Shown here: positions 52,713-61,350 of the stretch, piece after piece
Position numbering within the stretch: the first letter of the stretch is position 1
Layout of the letters: each line of letters starts with the position of its first letter
Assembly (NCBI GenBank): GCA_027491235.1
Contig: JAIXWO010000021.1
Location: forward strand, 620,001-684,000
Direction of reading: 5' to 3'
From: Sphingomonadales bacterium
GTDB lineage: Bacteria > Pseudomonadota > Alphaproteobacteria > Sphingomonadales > Sphingomonadaceae
DNA length: 64,000 bases
Translations under genes and position numbers: made by a program
Notes under the pieces: model-generated
Told to the model about the DNA's origin: nothing
What the model saw: the letters and a program-made list of their open reading frames with translations, nothing else
The model's database searches: none

Positions 52713-53204
52713 CTAGAGGTACCGCACCGTGATCGGCACAATGGTTGTGCCGTTGGCGACAGAGACCTGCACTTGGCTGGCCGGCGGCTTGCGTCCAAAC
52801 AGCACGGACATCAGCGAGAATTTCGGGTTGCCCGATGCGCCAATGCCGTCAGACCGGTCTGTATCGCCGTTCTTATTAATATCATGGCGGACATCGACGG
52901 CATAGGTGCCGGCCGCGCCAACGGGAACGCAAATTTCAATCGGGCCGGATGCCGGCACGTCATATTCATAGCGCTTATGCGCGAACTTCTTGTTGAAATA
53001 GGTGTCTGGGTCACCGGTGAAGGTGCGCACACGCACCGTGCCCGCACGACTTTTGAGGCCTGCCACACGGACGAGGATCGTCGGCTCGCGGCCGCCGGAA
53101 CACAGCGACGGGTTCGGGCCCAAAGCTTGGGCCATCCCGAATCCGGGTAAGCCCAAAGCCGCCGTTGCCAGCACCAACATTCCTTTACGCAACTTTGCCA
53201 TCAT
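52713..53204 (-). CDS. Exported DUF2141 protein
   Basis: The 163-residue protein has a signal peptide (about 1-26) and a DUF2141 beta-sandwich: ILVRVAGLKSRAGTVRVRTF, PIEICVPVGAAGTYAVDVRHDINKNGDTD and GIGASGNPKFS, with the typical D-x-N-x-N-G loop that may bind calcium. The family is periplasmic and of unknown role. It is first in the three-gene operon with the lipid kinase and Tam41-like genes. It is divergent from lptF across 133 bp. Confidence 0.85.
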   Translation of the reverse strand: MMAKLRKGMLVLATAALGLPGFGMAQALGPNPSLCSGGREPTILVRVAGLKSRAGTVRVRTFTGDPDTYFNKKFAHKRYEYDVPASGPIEICVPVGAAGTYAVDVRHDINKNGDTDRSDGIGASGNPKFSLMSVLFGRKPPASQVQVSVANGTTIVPITVRYL

Positions 53205-53337
53205 TCTGACACCCTTGAAAAATGCATCGGGCCGTTTGCACTCACGGCCAGACTCACCTAATCCTCGTTGGCACGATCCATCTGGACTCCATTTGCGGCC
53301 AAATCATGGTCAGGAATCGACTGAATTCAGAAATACG

Positions 53338-54543
53338 ATGTTGACCTCCACTGACCGCTACATTGCGCGATTGATCGCTGTGCCGTTGTTTTCGACGCTC
53401 GTCATCGCGGCCATGCTGCTTGTGCTCGACAAAATGTTGCGCCTTTTTGATTTTGTGGCGCAGGAAGGTGGCCCCGTCAGCGTCATTTGGCGCATGCTGG
53501 CAAATCTGCTGCCCGAATACCTCTCGCTCGGCATTCCCATTGGTTTGATGCTCGGCATCCTGCTCGCATTCCGGAAGCTGGCAACGACGTCGGAGCTCGA
53601 TGTCTTCCGCGCCGTCGGCATGAGCTATGGGCGGCTTCTGCGCGTCCCCTATATCTTTGCCGGAGTGCTGGCGCTTGTGAACTTGGGCATTGTCGGCTTT
53701 GTTCAGCCCTATTCCCGCTATGCCTATGAGGGGTTGCGGTTTGAACTGCGCTCCGGTGCGCTTGGGGCCTCTATCAAGGTTGGGGAGTTTGCCCGCTTCG
53801 GCAAGCGGATGACGATGCGGATCGAACGGTCCGAAAATGGCGGACAGGATCTCTACGGCATTTTTGTGCGCGCGACGTCAAAGAACAATACCTCGCTGTC
53901 GGTCACGGCGGAGCGGGGGACGTTCATGGCGACGGATGACCCGGACGTCATCATTCTGCGCCTGAAAAATGGCGTGCTGGTGCATGATGCGCCAACCTAT
54001 ATCCAGCCCCGCGTGCTGACCTTCACGGCCCATGATCTGCCCATTGACCTTCCAAAGATTGAGGCGTTCCGTGGGCGCGGCGACAAGGACGGGGAATTGA
54101 CGATTCCGGAACTCGTCCGGGTCAGCCAGGACAAGAATACGCCGCTTGCCTTGCGACACCAAAGCCGCGCCAATTTCCATTTCCGGCTGGTCGAGGTCGC
54201 CATGATGCTGCTCTTGCCGTTGCTTGCTGTCGCGCTCGCAGTGCCGCCCAAACGGTCGTCTTCAGCGCTTGGTGTCTTCCTGTCGATCGTGATGGTTGTG
54301 ACCTATCACAAGATAAATGAATGGGCCGAAGGCATGGGATCGCTGAACAAGGTGGATCCCTTCTTCGCGCTGTGGACGCCGTTCCTCCTGTTTGCGGGCC
54401 TCATCTGCTGGATGTACTGGACGCTTGCCTATAAACCCGGTGGGCAGCCTATCGGTGCTTTGGAAAAGGGCTTTTCTGTCCTCGGCAAATCGATCCGCAA
54501 TCTCCTGGCCCGTAAACAGGCTAAAGGGATGCCGCCTGTATGA
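53338..54543 (+). CDS. lptF: LPS-transport permease LptF
   Basis: From ATG 53338 the product has 401 residues: DRYIARLIAVPLFSTLVIAAMLLVLDKML at the N-terminus, six transmembrane helices in 3+3 arrangement, and a periplasmic beta-jellyroll between (about residues 115-270). LptF with LptG and ATPase LptB extracts lipid from the inner membrane. In LPS-less sphingomonads the cargo may be glycosphingolipid. The track ORF starts 336 bases too early, in antisense DUF2141. The 3' end overlaps lptG by 4 bases. Confidence 0.93.
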   Translation: MLTSTDRYIARLIAVPLFSTLVIAAMLLVLDKMLRLFDFVAQEGGPVSVIWRMLANLLPEYLSLGIPIGLMLGILLAFRKLATTSELDVFRAVGMSYGRLLRVPYIFAGVLALVNLGIVGFVQPYSRYAYEGLRFELRSGALGASIKVGEFARFGKRMTMRIERSENGGQDLYGIFVRATSKNNTSLSVTAERGTFMATDDPDVIILRLKNGVLVHDAPTYIQPRVLTFTAHDLPIDLPKIEAFRGRGDKDGELTIPELVRVSQDKNTPLALRHQSRANFHFRLVEVAMMLLLPLLAVALAVPPKRSSSALGVFLSIVMVVTYHKINEWAEGMGSLNKVDPFFALWTPFLLFAGLICWMYWTLAYKPGGQPIGALEKGFSVLGKSIRNLLARKQAKGMPPV

Positions 54544-55634
54544 GTGCGCAGTTTTTCCCGTCCAAGACGATGTCCCTCTATATGGGGCGGCTCTTTCTTG
54601 TGCGCAGCGTCGCGGTGCTGGCGGCTCTGGTCCTTGTCTTGCAGGCGCTTGATCTGCTGGGAGAGTCGGACAAGATTCTCGCGGTCCCCGGAAATGATAA
54701 TGGCGATATCTGGCGCTACGTGTCCATGCGGATGCCGCAGATCATCCAGCGGTTTCTACCTTTTTCGGTCCTCTTGGGCGCCCTCATCACCATGGTGACG
54801 CTCAACCAGAATAGCGAAGTGGTGTCGATGAAGGCGTCGGGGCTCTCCGCGCATCAGGTGCTTGCTCCGTTGATCATCGCAAGCATCGGGGTCGCCGCCA
54901 TCTCGTTTGCCTTTAATGAGCGGATTGTGACACGGGCGACGGCCACGCTGAACCGCTGGCAAAAGGTGGAATATGCCGCGATCCCGATGGACAGCCGGGT
55001 GCAATCTGACATTTGGGTCCGCGATGGAACGAACCTCATCAATGCCGGCAGCGTGCAGGGGCGCGGCATGGGCACGCGTCTGGCCGATATCACCATCTAT
55101 GATCGCAGCGGCGGGGAATTGAGCGCCATCATCAAGGCGAAGGCGGGGCGTCCGCAGGACACGGGTTGGCAGCTCGATGGGGCCAGCCGTTTCGATGTGA
55201 AGCGCGGCGTACGTGAAGATTTAGGCAAGGTCACCGCCGCTTCGGGCGTCCGTCCCGACCAGTTCACTCTGGCCAGTGTCGATCCCGACGGACTTTCTTT
55301 CCTGCAGCTTTGGGGCGCCATTGACGATCTGGAGGCCGCGGGTCGACCGACGCGGTCGCTCAAGGCATCGCTCTGGCATAAGATTTCCGGTCCGATGTCA
55401 ACCGTGCTGATGCCCCTGCTGGCGGCCGTTGCCGCCTTTGGGGTTGCCCGATCCGGCAAATTGTTCGTCCGCGCCGTCATCGGGATGGCGCTGGGCTTTG
55501 CTTATTTCGTCGCAGACAATTTCGGCCTCGCGATGGGAGACTTGGGCGTCTACCCGCCGCTGCTGGCGGCCTGGGGGCCGTTCTTCCTTTTCCTGCTTAT
55601 CGGCGAATATGTGCTGGTGAAGACCGAGGAGTAG
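54540..55634 (+). CDS. lptG: LPS-transport permease LptG
   Basis: The 364-residue partner of LptF has the same 3+3 helix plan: LFLVRSVAVLAALVLVLQALDLLGESD, then periplasmic domain (about 115-265, with VQSDIWVRDGTNLINAGSVQG), then three C-terminal helices ending FLFLLIGEYVLVKTEE. ATGA overlap with lptF ensures equal synthesis. The pair lacks lptD, surA or pdxA in this window. It converges with the desaturase gene, stops 7 bp apart. Confidence 0.93.
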   Translation: MSAQFFPSKTMSLYMGRLFLVRSVAVLAALVLVLQALDLLGESDKILAVPGNDNGDIWRYVSMRMPQIIQRFLPFSVLLGALITMVTLNQNSEVVSMKASGLSAHQVLAPLIIASIGVAAISFAFNERIVTRATATLNRWQKVEYAAIPMDSRVQSDIWVRDGTNLINAGSVQGRGMGTRLADITIYDRSGGELSAIIKAKAGRPQDTGWQLDGASRFDVKRGVREDLGKVTAASGVRPDQFTLASVDPDGLSFLQLWGAIDDLEAAGRPTRSLKASLWHKISGPMSTVLMPLLAAVAAFGVARSGKLFVRAVIGMALGFAYFVADNFGLAMGDLGVYPPLLAAWGPFFLFLLIGEYVLVKTEE

Positions 55635-55641
55635 CGGAGCC

Positions 55642-56745
55642 TTAACGCCCGCGCTGGAACGTGCTTCTCACCAACGTCGTCAACAGCCCCGGAAGCCCGG
55701 CATAGCTTGCGGCATGATAGCGCGAGGTCTCTGGCAGCGCGGCGACGAGACGGCGGTGCGCTTCGGCCAGCGAGTGATAGGGCAGCCCTGGCAGCAGATG
55801 GTGAAGCGCATGGTAGCGCAGCCCCACCGGTGCCCAAAGCGCGGGCAGGAAAGCAGGCGGCGGCACGTTGACGCTGTCGAGATATTGGCCGGTGACGGTC
55901 ATGACCTCGCCGTCATTCTCCCAAAGATGGGCGACCAGCGTGCGGAACTGGTTGATGACGACCACCCCTGCATGAATGGCGAGCGCAATGAGGAAGGCGC
56001 GCAGCGGGATGATGCCTGTGGCCACCAGCGTGATCAGCGTGATCGCCCATAGGCTCGCGGCGGTTTCCTGCACGATCCACATCCGGCGGAAATCCCCTTC
56101 GGGCATCCGCCTGCGATAGTCGGGATTGATCGATAGGCTCGAATAGCGCTCCACCACCGTGCGACGCAGGGTCGACGAGAGGAGCGACAATGGTGCCAGC
56201 AGGCCATAGCGGACCAGCACAGCAATCGGCCCGAGCGCCGACACGATCACAAACAGCGGCACCGTCCATGGCTTCATCAGCGCCAATGGCAGATATTCAG
56301 GGTCTTCCTTCGTGCCATAGCGCGTGCGGGCATGGTGCAGGCTGTGCACCCCTTCATACATGAAGGACGGCACCAGCAAAGGCACACCGATGAGCGCGTT
56401 CCAGGCAAAACGGAAGCCGGGCAACGCGGTCGGACGGATATGCGTCAGTTCATGAATGAACAGGCCCGCGCGATACAGCGTCGCAATGGCGAGCGCAGCC
56501 CAGCCGAGCAAGGCACCGGTCGTATCGGCCATGATGGCCATTGCCAAGGCGACATAGCCCACAAGCGTGCAGGCGAGAAAATCGGGCCAATAATATTCGG
56601 GCCGCGCGGTCGAAAGGTCGCGCGTCAATTCGGCGGCCGCGCGGATCATCGCGGCATCGTCGGGATGCTGTGAAAGCGGGATGGACGCCGTCTTGGGCGC
56701 GCCGGATGCAGTCGCTTCATCAGCCGAAAGGAGCGAGGTTTTCAT
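55642..56745 (-). CDS. Membrane fatty acid desaturase
   Basis: From ATG 56745 the product has 367 residues and four or more transmembrane helices. The three histidine boxes of di-iron desaturases are HELTH, EGVHSLHHARTRYG and LRYHALHHLLPGLPYHSL. It introduces a double bond in an acyl or sphingoid chain using O2 and a ferredoxin or cytochrome donor. In this genus a ceramide or phospholipid target is equally possible. GGAAA precedes the start. It is divergent from a GNAT-like gene across about 190 bp (no feature seen). Confidence 0.9.
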   Translation of the reverse strand: MKTSLLSADEATASGAPKTASIPLSQHPDDAAMIRAAAELTRDLSTARPEYYWPDFLACTLVGYVALAMAIMADTTGALLGWAALAIATLYRAGLFIHELTHIRPTALPGFRFAWNALIGVPLLVPSFMYEGVHSLHHARTRYGTKEDPEYLPLALMKPWTVPLFVIVSALGPIAVLVRYGLLAPLSLLSSTLRRTVVERYSSLSINPDYRRRMPEGDFRRMWIVQETAASLWAITLITLVATGIIPLRAFLIALAIHAGVVVINQFRTLVAHLWENDGEVMTVTGQYLDSVNVPPPAFLPALWAPVGLRYHALHHLLPGLPYHSLAEAHRRLVAALPETSRYHAASYAGLPGLLTTLVRSTFQRGR

Positions 56746-56936
56746 ATCGTTTCCAAATCTCTCTTGTCCCTTAGACGAGATCATCGTGGCAGGATGATGG
56801 CGGTGGGGCGGCCGGCCTGCACTGGCGACTGTCCTTTGGCGCGTTTCATATCGCCCGACTCATATTGGTTGCCTTGACATCGTTGCAAGAAGGCGGGACT
56901 TGGCAGCCTTCATTGCGGGCAGAGGGAACCGAGGCA

Positions 56937-58094
56937 TTGACCCAGATCAGTTTGAGCGTCCGACCGGTCAAAACCAAGGCGGACCGCGCAGCCTTTGTGG
57001 ACCTGCCTTTCCGGCTTTACGCCAAGGATCCCAACTGGGTGCCGCCGCTGAAGGATGAGGTTTATGGCCTGATCACGCCGGGCAAAAATCCCTGGTTTGA
57101 ACATGGCGAGGCGCAACTCTTTTTGGCTGAACGCGGCGGGCAGGTTGTTGGCCGGATCACCGCGCATATTGATCAGCTTGCGCTCGCCCAACCGCCAGAA
57201 CAGGGCATGGGGCCGGGCGTCGGCTTTTGGGGTTTCTTGGAAGCCGAAGATGAAGAGGCCGGCAAGGCGCTCCTCGACGCGGCGGCAGACTGGCTCCGCA
57301 CCAAGGGCATGAACCGCGCCATGGGGCCGTTGAGCTTTTCCTATTGGGATGAAATCGGCCTGCTGGTCGATGGGTTCGATACGCCGCCTGTCGCTATGAT
57401 GGGCTTCAACGCCGCGTCCTATCAGGCATGGATTGAAGCATCCGGTTATGGAGGCGTGCAAGATCTTTTCACCTACGCCGTGCCGATTGCCGATGGCTTC
57501 CCTGAACTGGTCAATCGCCTTGTCGCGATGGGGGACAAGAGCGAGCGGATTCGCATCCGCCGCGTCGACAAAAGCCGTTTCGATGAAGAGGCCGCGCTCA
57601 TCATCGGCATATTGAATGACGCTTGGTCCGACAATTGGGGCTTCGTGCCGTTCACGCCGGCCGAAATTGCCTATGCGGGCAAGAAGCTGAAACCGATTGT
57701 CTATGAAGACCTGATCCGTGTGGCGGAGGTGGATGGTGAGCCTGTCGCCTTCATGATGACGATCCCGGATCTCAATGAGAAGACCAAAGGCTTCAATGGG
57801 GCGCTCTTTCCGTTCAATTGGGCCAAGCTGCTCTGGTGGCTGCGCGCGCCCAAGGTCCGCACCATGCGCGTCCCCCTGATGGGCGTGCTGAAAAAGCACC
57901 AGAGCTCACGCCTGGCCAGTCAGCTCGCGATGATGATGATCGAGTATATCCGGCGAGATGCAGTATCGAAATTTGGCGCGACACAGGGCGATTTCGGCTG
58001 GGTGCTGGCATCCAACGGCCCGATGCGCTCAGTGGGCGAAGCTGTGGGCGGCACGGTCAACAAGGTTTACCGCGTCTACGAAAAGGCAATCTGA
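56937..58094 (+). CDS. GNAT-like N-acyltransferase family protein, function unknown
   Basis: The protein of about 385 residues has VRPVKTKADRAAFVDLPFRLYAKDPNW at the N-terminus, then SYWDEIGLLVDGF and a C-terminal LASQLAMMMIEYIRRDAV and FGWVLASNGPM. This is the large GNAT-related family in which related proteins occur near lipid genes; substrates are unknown. I favour the TTG at 56937, with GAGG close upstream, over the track TTG at 56865, which lacks a ribosome site. The last 19 bases overlap the convergent hydrolase. Confidence 0.8.
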   Translation: MTQISLSVRPVKTKADRAAFVDLPFRLYAKDPNWVPPLKDEVYGLITPGKNPWFEHGEAQLFLAERGGQVVGRITAHIDQLALAQPPEQGMGPGVGFWGFLEAEDEEAGKALLDAAADWLRTKGMNRAMGPLSFSYWDEIGLLVDGFDTPPVAMMGFNAASYQAWIEASGYGGVQDLFTYAVPIADGFPELVNRLVAMGDKSERIRIRRVDKSRFDEEAALIIGILNDAWSDNWGFVPFTPAEIAYAGKKLKPIVYEDLIRVAEVDGEPVAFMMTIPDLNEKTKGFNGALFPFNWAKLLWWLRAPKVRTMRVPLMGVLKKHQSSRLASQLAMMMIEYIRRDAVSKFGATQGDFGWVLASNGPMRSVGEAVGGTVNKVYRVYEKAI

Positions 58095-58846
58095 TCGCCC
58101 GACGGCGCCATGATATGCGGCAAGGCCGCCGCGAGCGTTGAGTAATGCGACCCATCCATGATCTGGCGGACGCACGCCACATTGGGGAGCGCCTGTGCAA
58201 GCGCTTCGGCCATGGCGGGCGGCACCCAGTTATCCGCCGTGCCATACCAGATGGTGGTGGGCACGCCGACGCGGGCGAGCACGCCTGACCAAGGTGCCAC
58301 ATAAGCGGTGATCTCTGCCCGATAGGCGGCAGCGCCTCCGCTCAGGCACGTTTGCGCAACGGCAGACCAGTCGCGCCGGAAGGTCGGATCGGCGGCAAGC
58401 GGCGCGTCTTTTCCCTGCGACAAGGCAAACACCTGCCGCGCGAAGAAATCTGGCGCAATCCGGGCCACCAGCGCCTGCACACGCGTGACGAGACGAAACA
58501 GCCAAGGGTGGTTTCGCGCCATGCGGAAGATGGGGCCGCCTGCCATGTCCTTCAGAAAATCGCCCAGCTCGAGCGGTGCGGCAGGCGCAATCAGATGGAG
58601 ATGCGCAATCTGGGATGGATGGTCGGCGGCAAAGCGCATCGCGCCAAAAGCCCCGAGCGAAAAGCCAATCAGTGTGACAGGGGTTGCGCCGAACCGGGCT
58701 TTGATCTGGTCGGACACCGGCCCATCGCGCAGGTCCGGGGCAAAGGCGTCTACCCTCTCCGAAACCAGTTTGAGCTCGTCAGGGCCACCGGGCAGGCCGT
58801 GCAGGTAAACGAGCGGCGCCGCGGCATTCAATCCAGCACAATCCAT
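58076..58846 (-). CDS. Alpha/beta hydrolase
   Basis: The 256-residue protein has the oxyanion region LVYLHGLPGGPDEL, the nucleophile elbow GFSLGAFGAM (Ser), acid candidate in WYGTADNWVPP and catalytic His in MDGSHYSTLAAALP. Substrate is unknown. Its start overlaps the xth 3' end by 19 bp on the same strand. The 3' end overlaps the GNAT-like gene antiparallel by 19 bp, so this is a very compact region. It looks like the last gene of erpA-xth-hydrolase. Confidence 0.88.
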   Translation of the reverse strand: MDCAGLNAAAPLVYLHGLPGGPDELKLVSERVDAFAPDLRDGPVSDQIKARFGATPVTLIGFSLGAFGAMRFAADHPSQIAHLHLIAPAAPLELGDFLKDMAGGPIFRMARNHPWLFRLVTRVQALVARIAPDFFARQVFALSQGKDAPLAADPTFRRDWSAVAQTCLSGGAAAYRAEITAYVAPWSGVLARVGVPTTIWYGTADNWVPPAMAEALAQALPNVACVRQIMDGSHYSTLAAALPHIMAPSGDQIAFS

Positions 58847-59598
58847 GTTGCGGCATGGTCGCTCGCCTTTTCGCGGCCGCGATAGTCCTTGTCGACGCCC
58901 GCATCGACCAAACGGTCAGCGGCTTCAGGTGAGAGCATCAGATGGTCGATGCGGAAGCCTGCATCGCGCTGCCAGGCGCCGGCCTGATAATCCCAGAAGG
59001 TCCACAACCGTCCCTTGGGATGGCGTGCCTCCAGCGCATCAGTCAGGCCGAGCGCGGAGAGGCGGCGGAAGGCAGCGCGGCTTTCAGGCTGCATCAGCGC
59101 GTCGTCGATCATTGCCTTGGGGTTGGCGATGTCGTCGTCGGTTGGGATGACATTATAGTCACCTGCCAGCACGACAGGGATTTCGAGCGCCAGCAACTCC
59201 GCCGCCCGCGCGGTTAGCCGCTCGAACCAGCGCAGCTTGTAATCGAACTTCGGCCCCGGTTGCGGGTTGCCATTGGGCAGATAGATAGATGCCACGCGGA
59301 TGCCGAACGCATCGGCCTCGATATAGCGGCTGTGCTCATCGTCAGGCTCTCCGCTCAGGCCCTTTTGGACCTCAACGGGCCTTTCCCCGCGCGCAAGGAT
59401 AGCGACGCCGTTAAAGCCCTTTTGGCCATGGAAGACGCCGTAATAGCCAGCTGCCTCAATGTCAGCGACGGGCAGTGTCTCGTCGCTTGATTTGAGTTCC
59501 TGCAGGCAGACGATATCGGGCTTCTGTTCGTCCAGCCATTCGATCAGGCGGGGAAGACGGGCCTTGATGCCGTTGACGTTATAGGTGGCGATCCGCAT
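58828..59598 (-). CDS. xth: Exodeoxyribonuclease III
   Basis: From ATG 59598 the 256-residue EEP-fold enzyme has MRIATYNVNGIKARLPRLIEWL, IVCLQELKSSDETLP (metal Glu), VVLAGDYNVIPTDDDIANPK (GDxN) and KASDHAATWIVLD (catalytic H in SDHA). It is an AP endonuclease and 3'-5' exonuclease in base-excision repair. The ATG overlaps the erpA TGA (TGATG). The track start adds 8 residues inside erpA. Confidence 0.95.
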   Translation of the reverse strand: MRIATYNVNGIKARLPRLIEWLDEQKPDIVCLQELKSSDETLPVADIEAAGYYGVFHGQKGFNGVAILARGERPVEVQKGLSGEPDDEHSRYIEADAFGIRVASIYLPNGNPQPGPKFDYKLRWFERLTARAAELLALEIPVVLAGDYNVIPTDDDIANPKAMIDDALMQPESRAAFRRLSALGLTDALEARHPKGRLWTFWDYQAGAWQRDAGFRIDHLMLSPEAADRLVDAGVDKDYRGREKASDHAATWIVLD

Positions 59599-59924
59599 CA
59601 GACAGAAAAGCTGGCGCCGCACCCGCAGCCGGAGGCCGCATTGGGGTTGGTGACGCGAAACGCGCTGCCGCCCAGCGATTCGACATAATCGACATGGGAG
59701 CCATCGAGCAGGTCGAGGCTCATCGGGTCCACGACGAGCTTTACGCCATCTGTTTCCGTCACCAGATCATCGGTGTCGATGCCCTCGGCAAGACCAAAAC
59801 GATACTGAAAGCCCGAACAGCCGCCGCCTTCAACCGACAGGCGCAACATCGCGGGTTTGCCCTGTTTGCTCGCGATAAAGGCGACACGCGCGGCAGCGCT
59901 TGGGGTCAGGTCAACGGTTTGCAT
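59598..59924 (-). CDS. erpA: Iron-sulfur cluster insertion protein ErpA
   Basis: The 108-residue A-type carrier has the three cluster cysteines in VEGGGCSGFQYRFGLAE and NPNAASGCGCGASFSV. It transfers Fe-S clusters to targets such as IspG/H. A sufE gene is 50 kb away, and no suf or isc genes are adjacent. It is first in a tight group with xth and the alpha/beta hydrolase. Confidence 0.93.
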   Translation of the reverse strand: MQTVDLTPSAAARVAFIASKQGKPAMLRLSVEGGGCSGFQYRFGLAEGIDTDDLVTETDGVKLVVDPMSLDLLDGSHVDYVESLGGSAFRVTNPNAASGCGCGASFSV

Positions 59925-59983
59925 GAGGTACAGATAGGCGCGACGGGCGTTCGGGGCAAGGCGCGCCAGCTGCCGGGGTAGGT

Positions 59984-60052
59984 GTCATTCCCGCGAACGC
60001 GAGAATCCAAGGGGCGTTAGAGAAGCTGGATTCCCGCTTTCGCGGGAATGAC
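59984..60052. repeat. REP palindrome (GTCATTCCCGCG family)
   Basis: The left arm GTCATTCCCGCGAACGCGAG runs on to AATCCA (59984-60009). The right arm (60027-60052) starts TGGATTCCCGC and ends CGCGGGAATGAC, an imperfect inverted copy. This is a widespread sphingomonad-type REP. It sits between the M23 peptidase stop and the erpA start, both minus strand, and may modulate readthrough into erpA. Confidence 0.8.
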
Positions 60053-60075
60053 ATAAGCAACGTGACGGTTAAGTC

Positions 60076-61257
60076 TTACTCAGCCTTGCCCGGACCACCG
60101 AGGGCGACATTGCCGGCGGCGCGACGTTCCATGGCCAACAGATAACCGTCGGTCCGCAGGAACGGCGTCGGGTTCACAGCGCGGCCGTCAAGGCGCACTT
60201 CATAGTGCAGATGGCTGCCCGTGGAACGGCCGGTTGAACCCATCAGTCCGATGAGATCACCGCGCTTCACGCGGGTTCCGGCGACTGCGCGGATTGCCGA
60301 GAGGTGGCCATAACGGGTCTGGATGCCCTTGCCATGGTCGATTTCAACAAGATTGCCATAACCGCCGACCCAGCCGGTGCGGCCGATGATGCCATCAGCC
60401 GTTGCATAGATCGGTGTGCCAACGGGGCCGGGAATGTCGACGCCGCTATGCATGGCAGCACCGCCACGGAACGGGTCGGACCGGACACCAAAGCCGCTGG
60501 TCAGCGAAATCGCGGTCGCAACCGGCTTTGCAGAAGGAATGGCAACCATCGCCTGCTCCAGCTGGTCGAGACGCTTCCAGCTGTTGAACAGCGCGCGGAA
60601 CTGGGCATCGGTCTTTTCAGAAGTCGGTGCCTTATAGTCCGCAGGAACAGGCTCATATGGGCCACCCATGGCAAGGCTCAAACGCTGCGGGTTGATACCC
60701 AACTTCGCGACGACGCCTGCCTTCATGCGATATTCGTTTTCGGTTGCAGCCAGCAGCTTGCCGGCAATGACGCTCTGCTTGGCAGCAACCGGCGCAAAGG
60801 CGGCTGCGATATCTGCGGACTGGGGCGACGTGCCAGCATCAGAGGGCAGCAACGTGGCCAAAGTCTTGGCGTCGCCCTTGCCTGCAAGAACGCTGGCGAG
60901 GAAAGCCTGACGCTTTTCAAGGCGTTCTGCATGGGTGCGCGCATCCTTGCGGATGGTCGCCACTTCGGCCTGAAGCGATGCCACGCGCGTTTCCATGGCG
61001 GAAACGGCGGCAGACTGTTCAGCATAGTTGGTGAGAGTCGACGAAACGGCGGGGGCGGAAATCGCCACGCCCGCGGCGCCTGCAATGCCGGATGTCGCGC
61101 ACAGGGCGAGACAAGCGGCGGCAAGGACCTGTGTGCGGGTGCTCAAAGCCACGCGGCGCATCGCTTTGCCGTCATGAAAGAACACTTCTTTCGGTCTAAA
61201 AAACTCACGTACGCGCTCCACTATCCCGGTCGCGGCCGTGAACGAAACGAACGTCAT
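60076..61257 (-). CDS. Membrane-anchored M23 family metallopeptidase
   Basis: The 393-residue protein has one N-terminal transmembrane helix (about residues 42-70, after a basic leader), a coiled coil (YAEQSAAVSAMETRVASLQAEVATI), and the M23 domain with TSGFGVRSDPFRGGAAMHSGVDIPG, NLVEIDHGKGIQTRYGHLS and GSHLHYEVRLDG. This EnvC/ShyB-like plan suggests septal or sidewall hydrolysis. All three zinc ligands seem present. Start ATG 61257; an internal ATG at residue 33 is the alternative. Upstream 61258-61350 shows no feature. Confidence 0.9.
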   Translation of the reverse strand: MTFVSFTAATGIVERVREFFRPKEVFFHDGKAMRRVALSTRTQVLAAACLALCATSGIAGAAGVAISAPAVSSTLTNYAEQSAAVSAMETRVASLQAEVATIRKDARTHAERLEKRQAFLASVLAGKGDAKTLATLLPSDAGTSPQSADIAAAFAPVAAKQSVIAGKLLAATENEYRMKAGVVAKLGINPQRLSLAMGGPYEPVPADYKAPTSEKTDAQFRALFNSWKRLDQLEQAMVAIPSAKPVATAISLTSGFGVRSDPFRGGAAMHSGVDIPGPVGTPIYATADGIIGRTGWVGGYGNLVEIDHGKGIQTRYGHLSAIRAVAGTRVKRGDLIGLMGSTGRSTGSHLHYEVRLDGRAVNPTPFLRTDGYLLAMERRAAGNVALGGPGKAE

Positions 61258-61350
61258 TATGTGACGACCCCCAAAACATTTCGACCCCGGCCCTACCGCT
61301 TTCGGTCTACGGTGGACCTTCTCTCAGCCGAGATGCTTAACACCGTCCTA

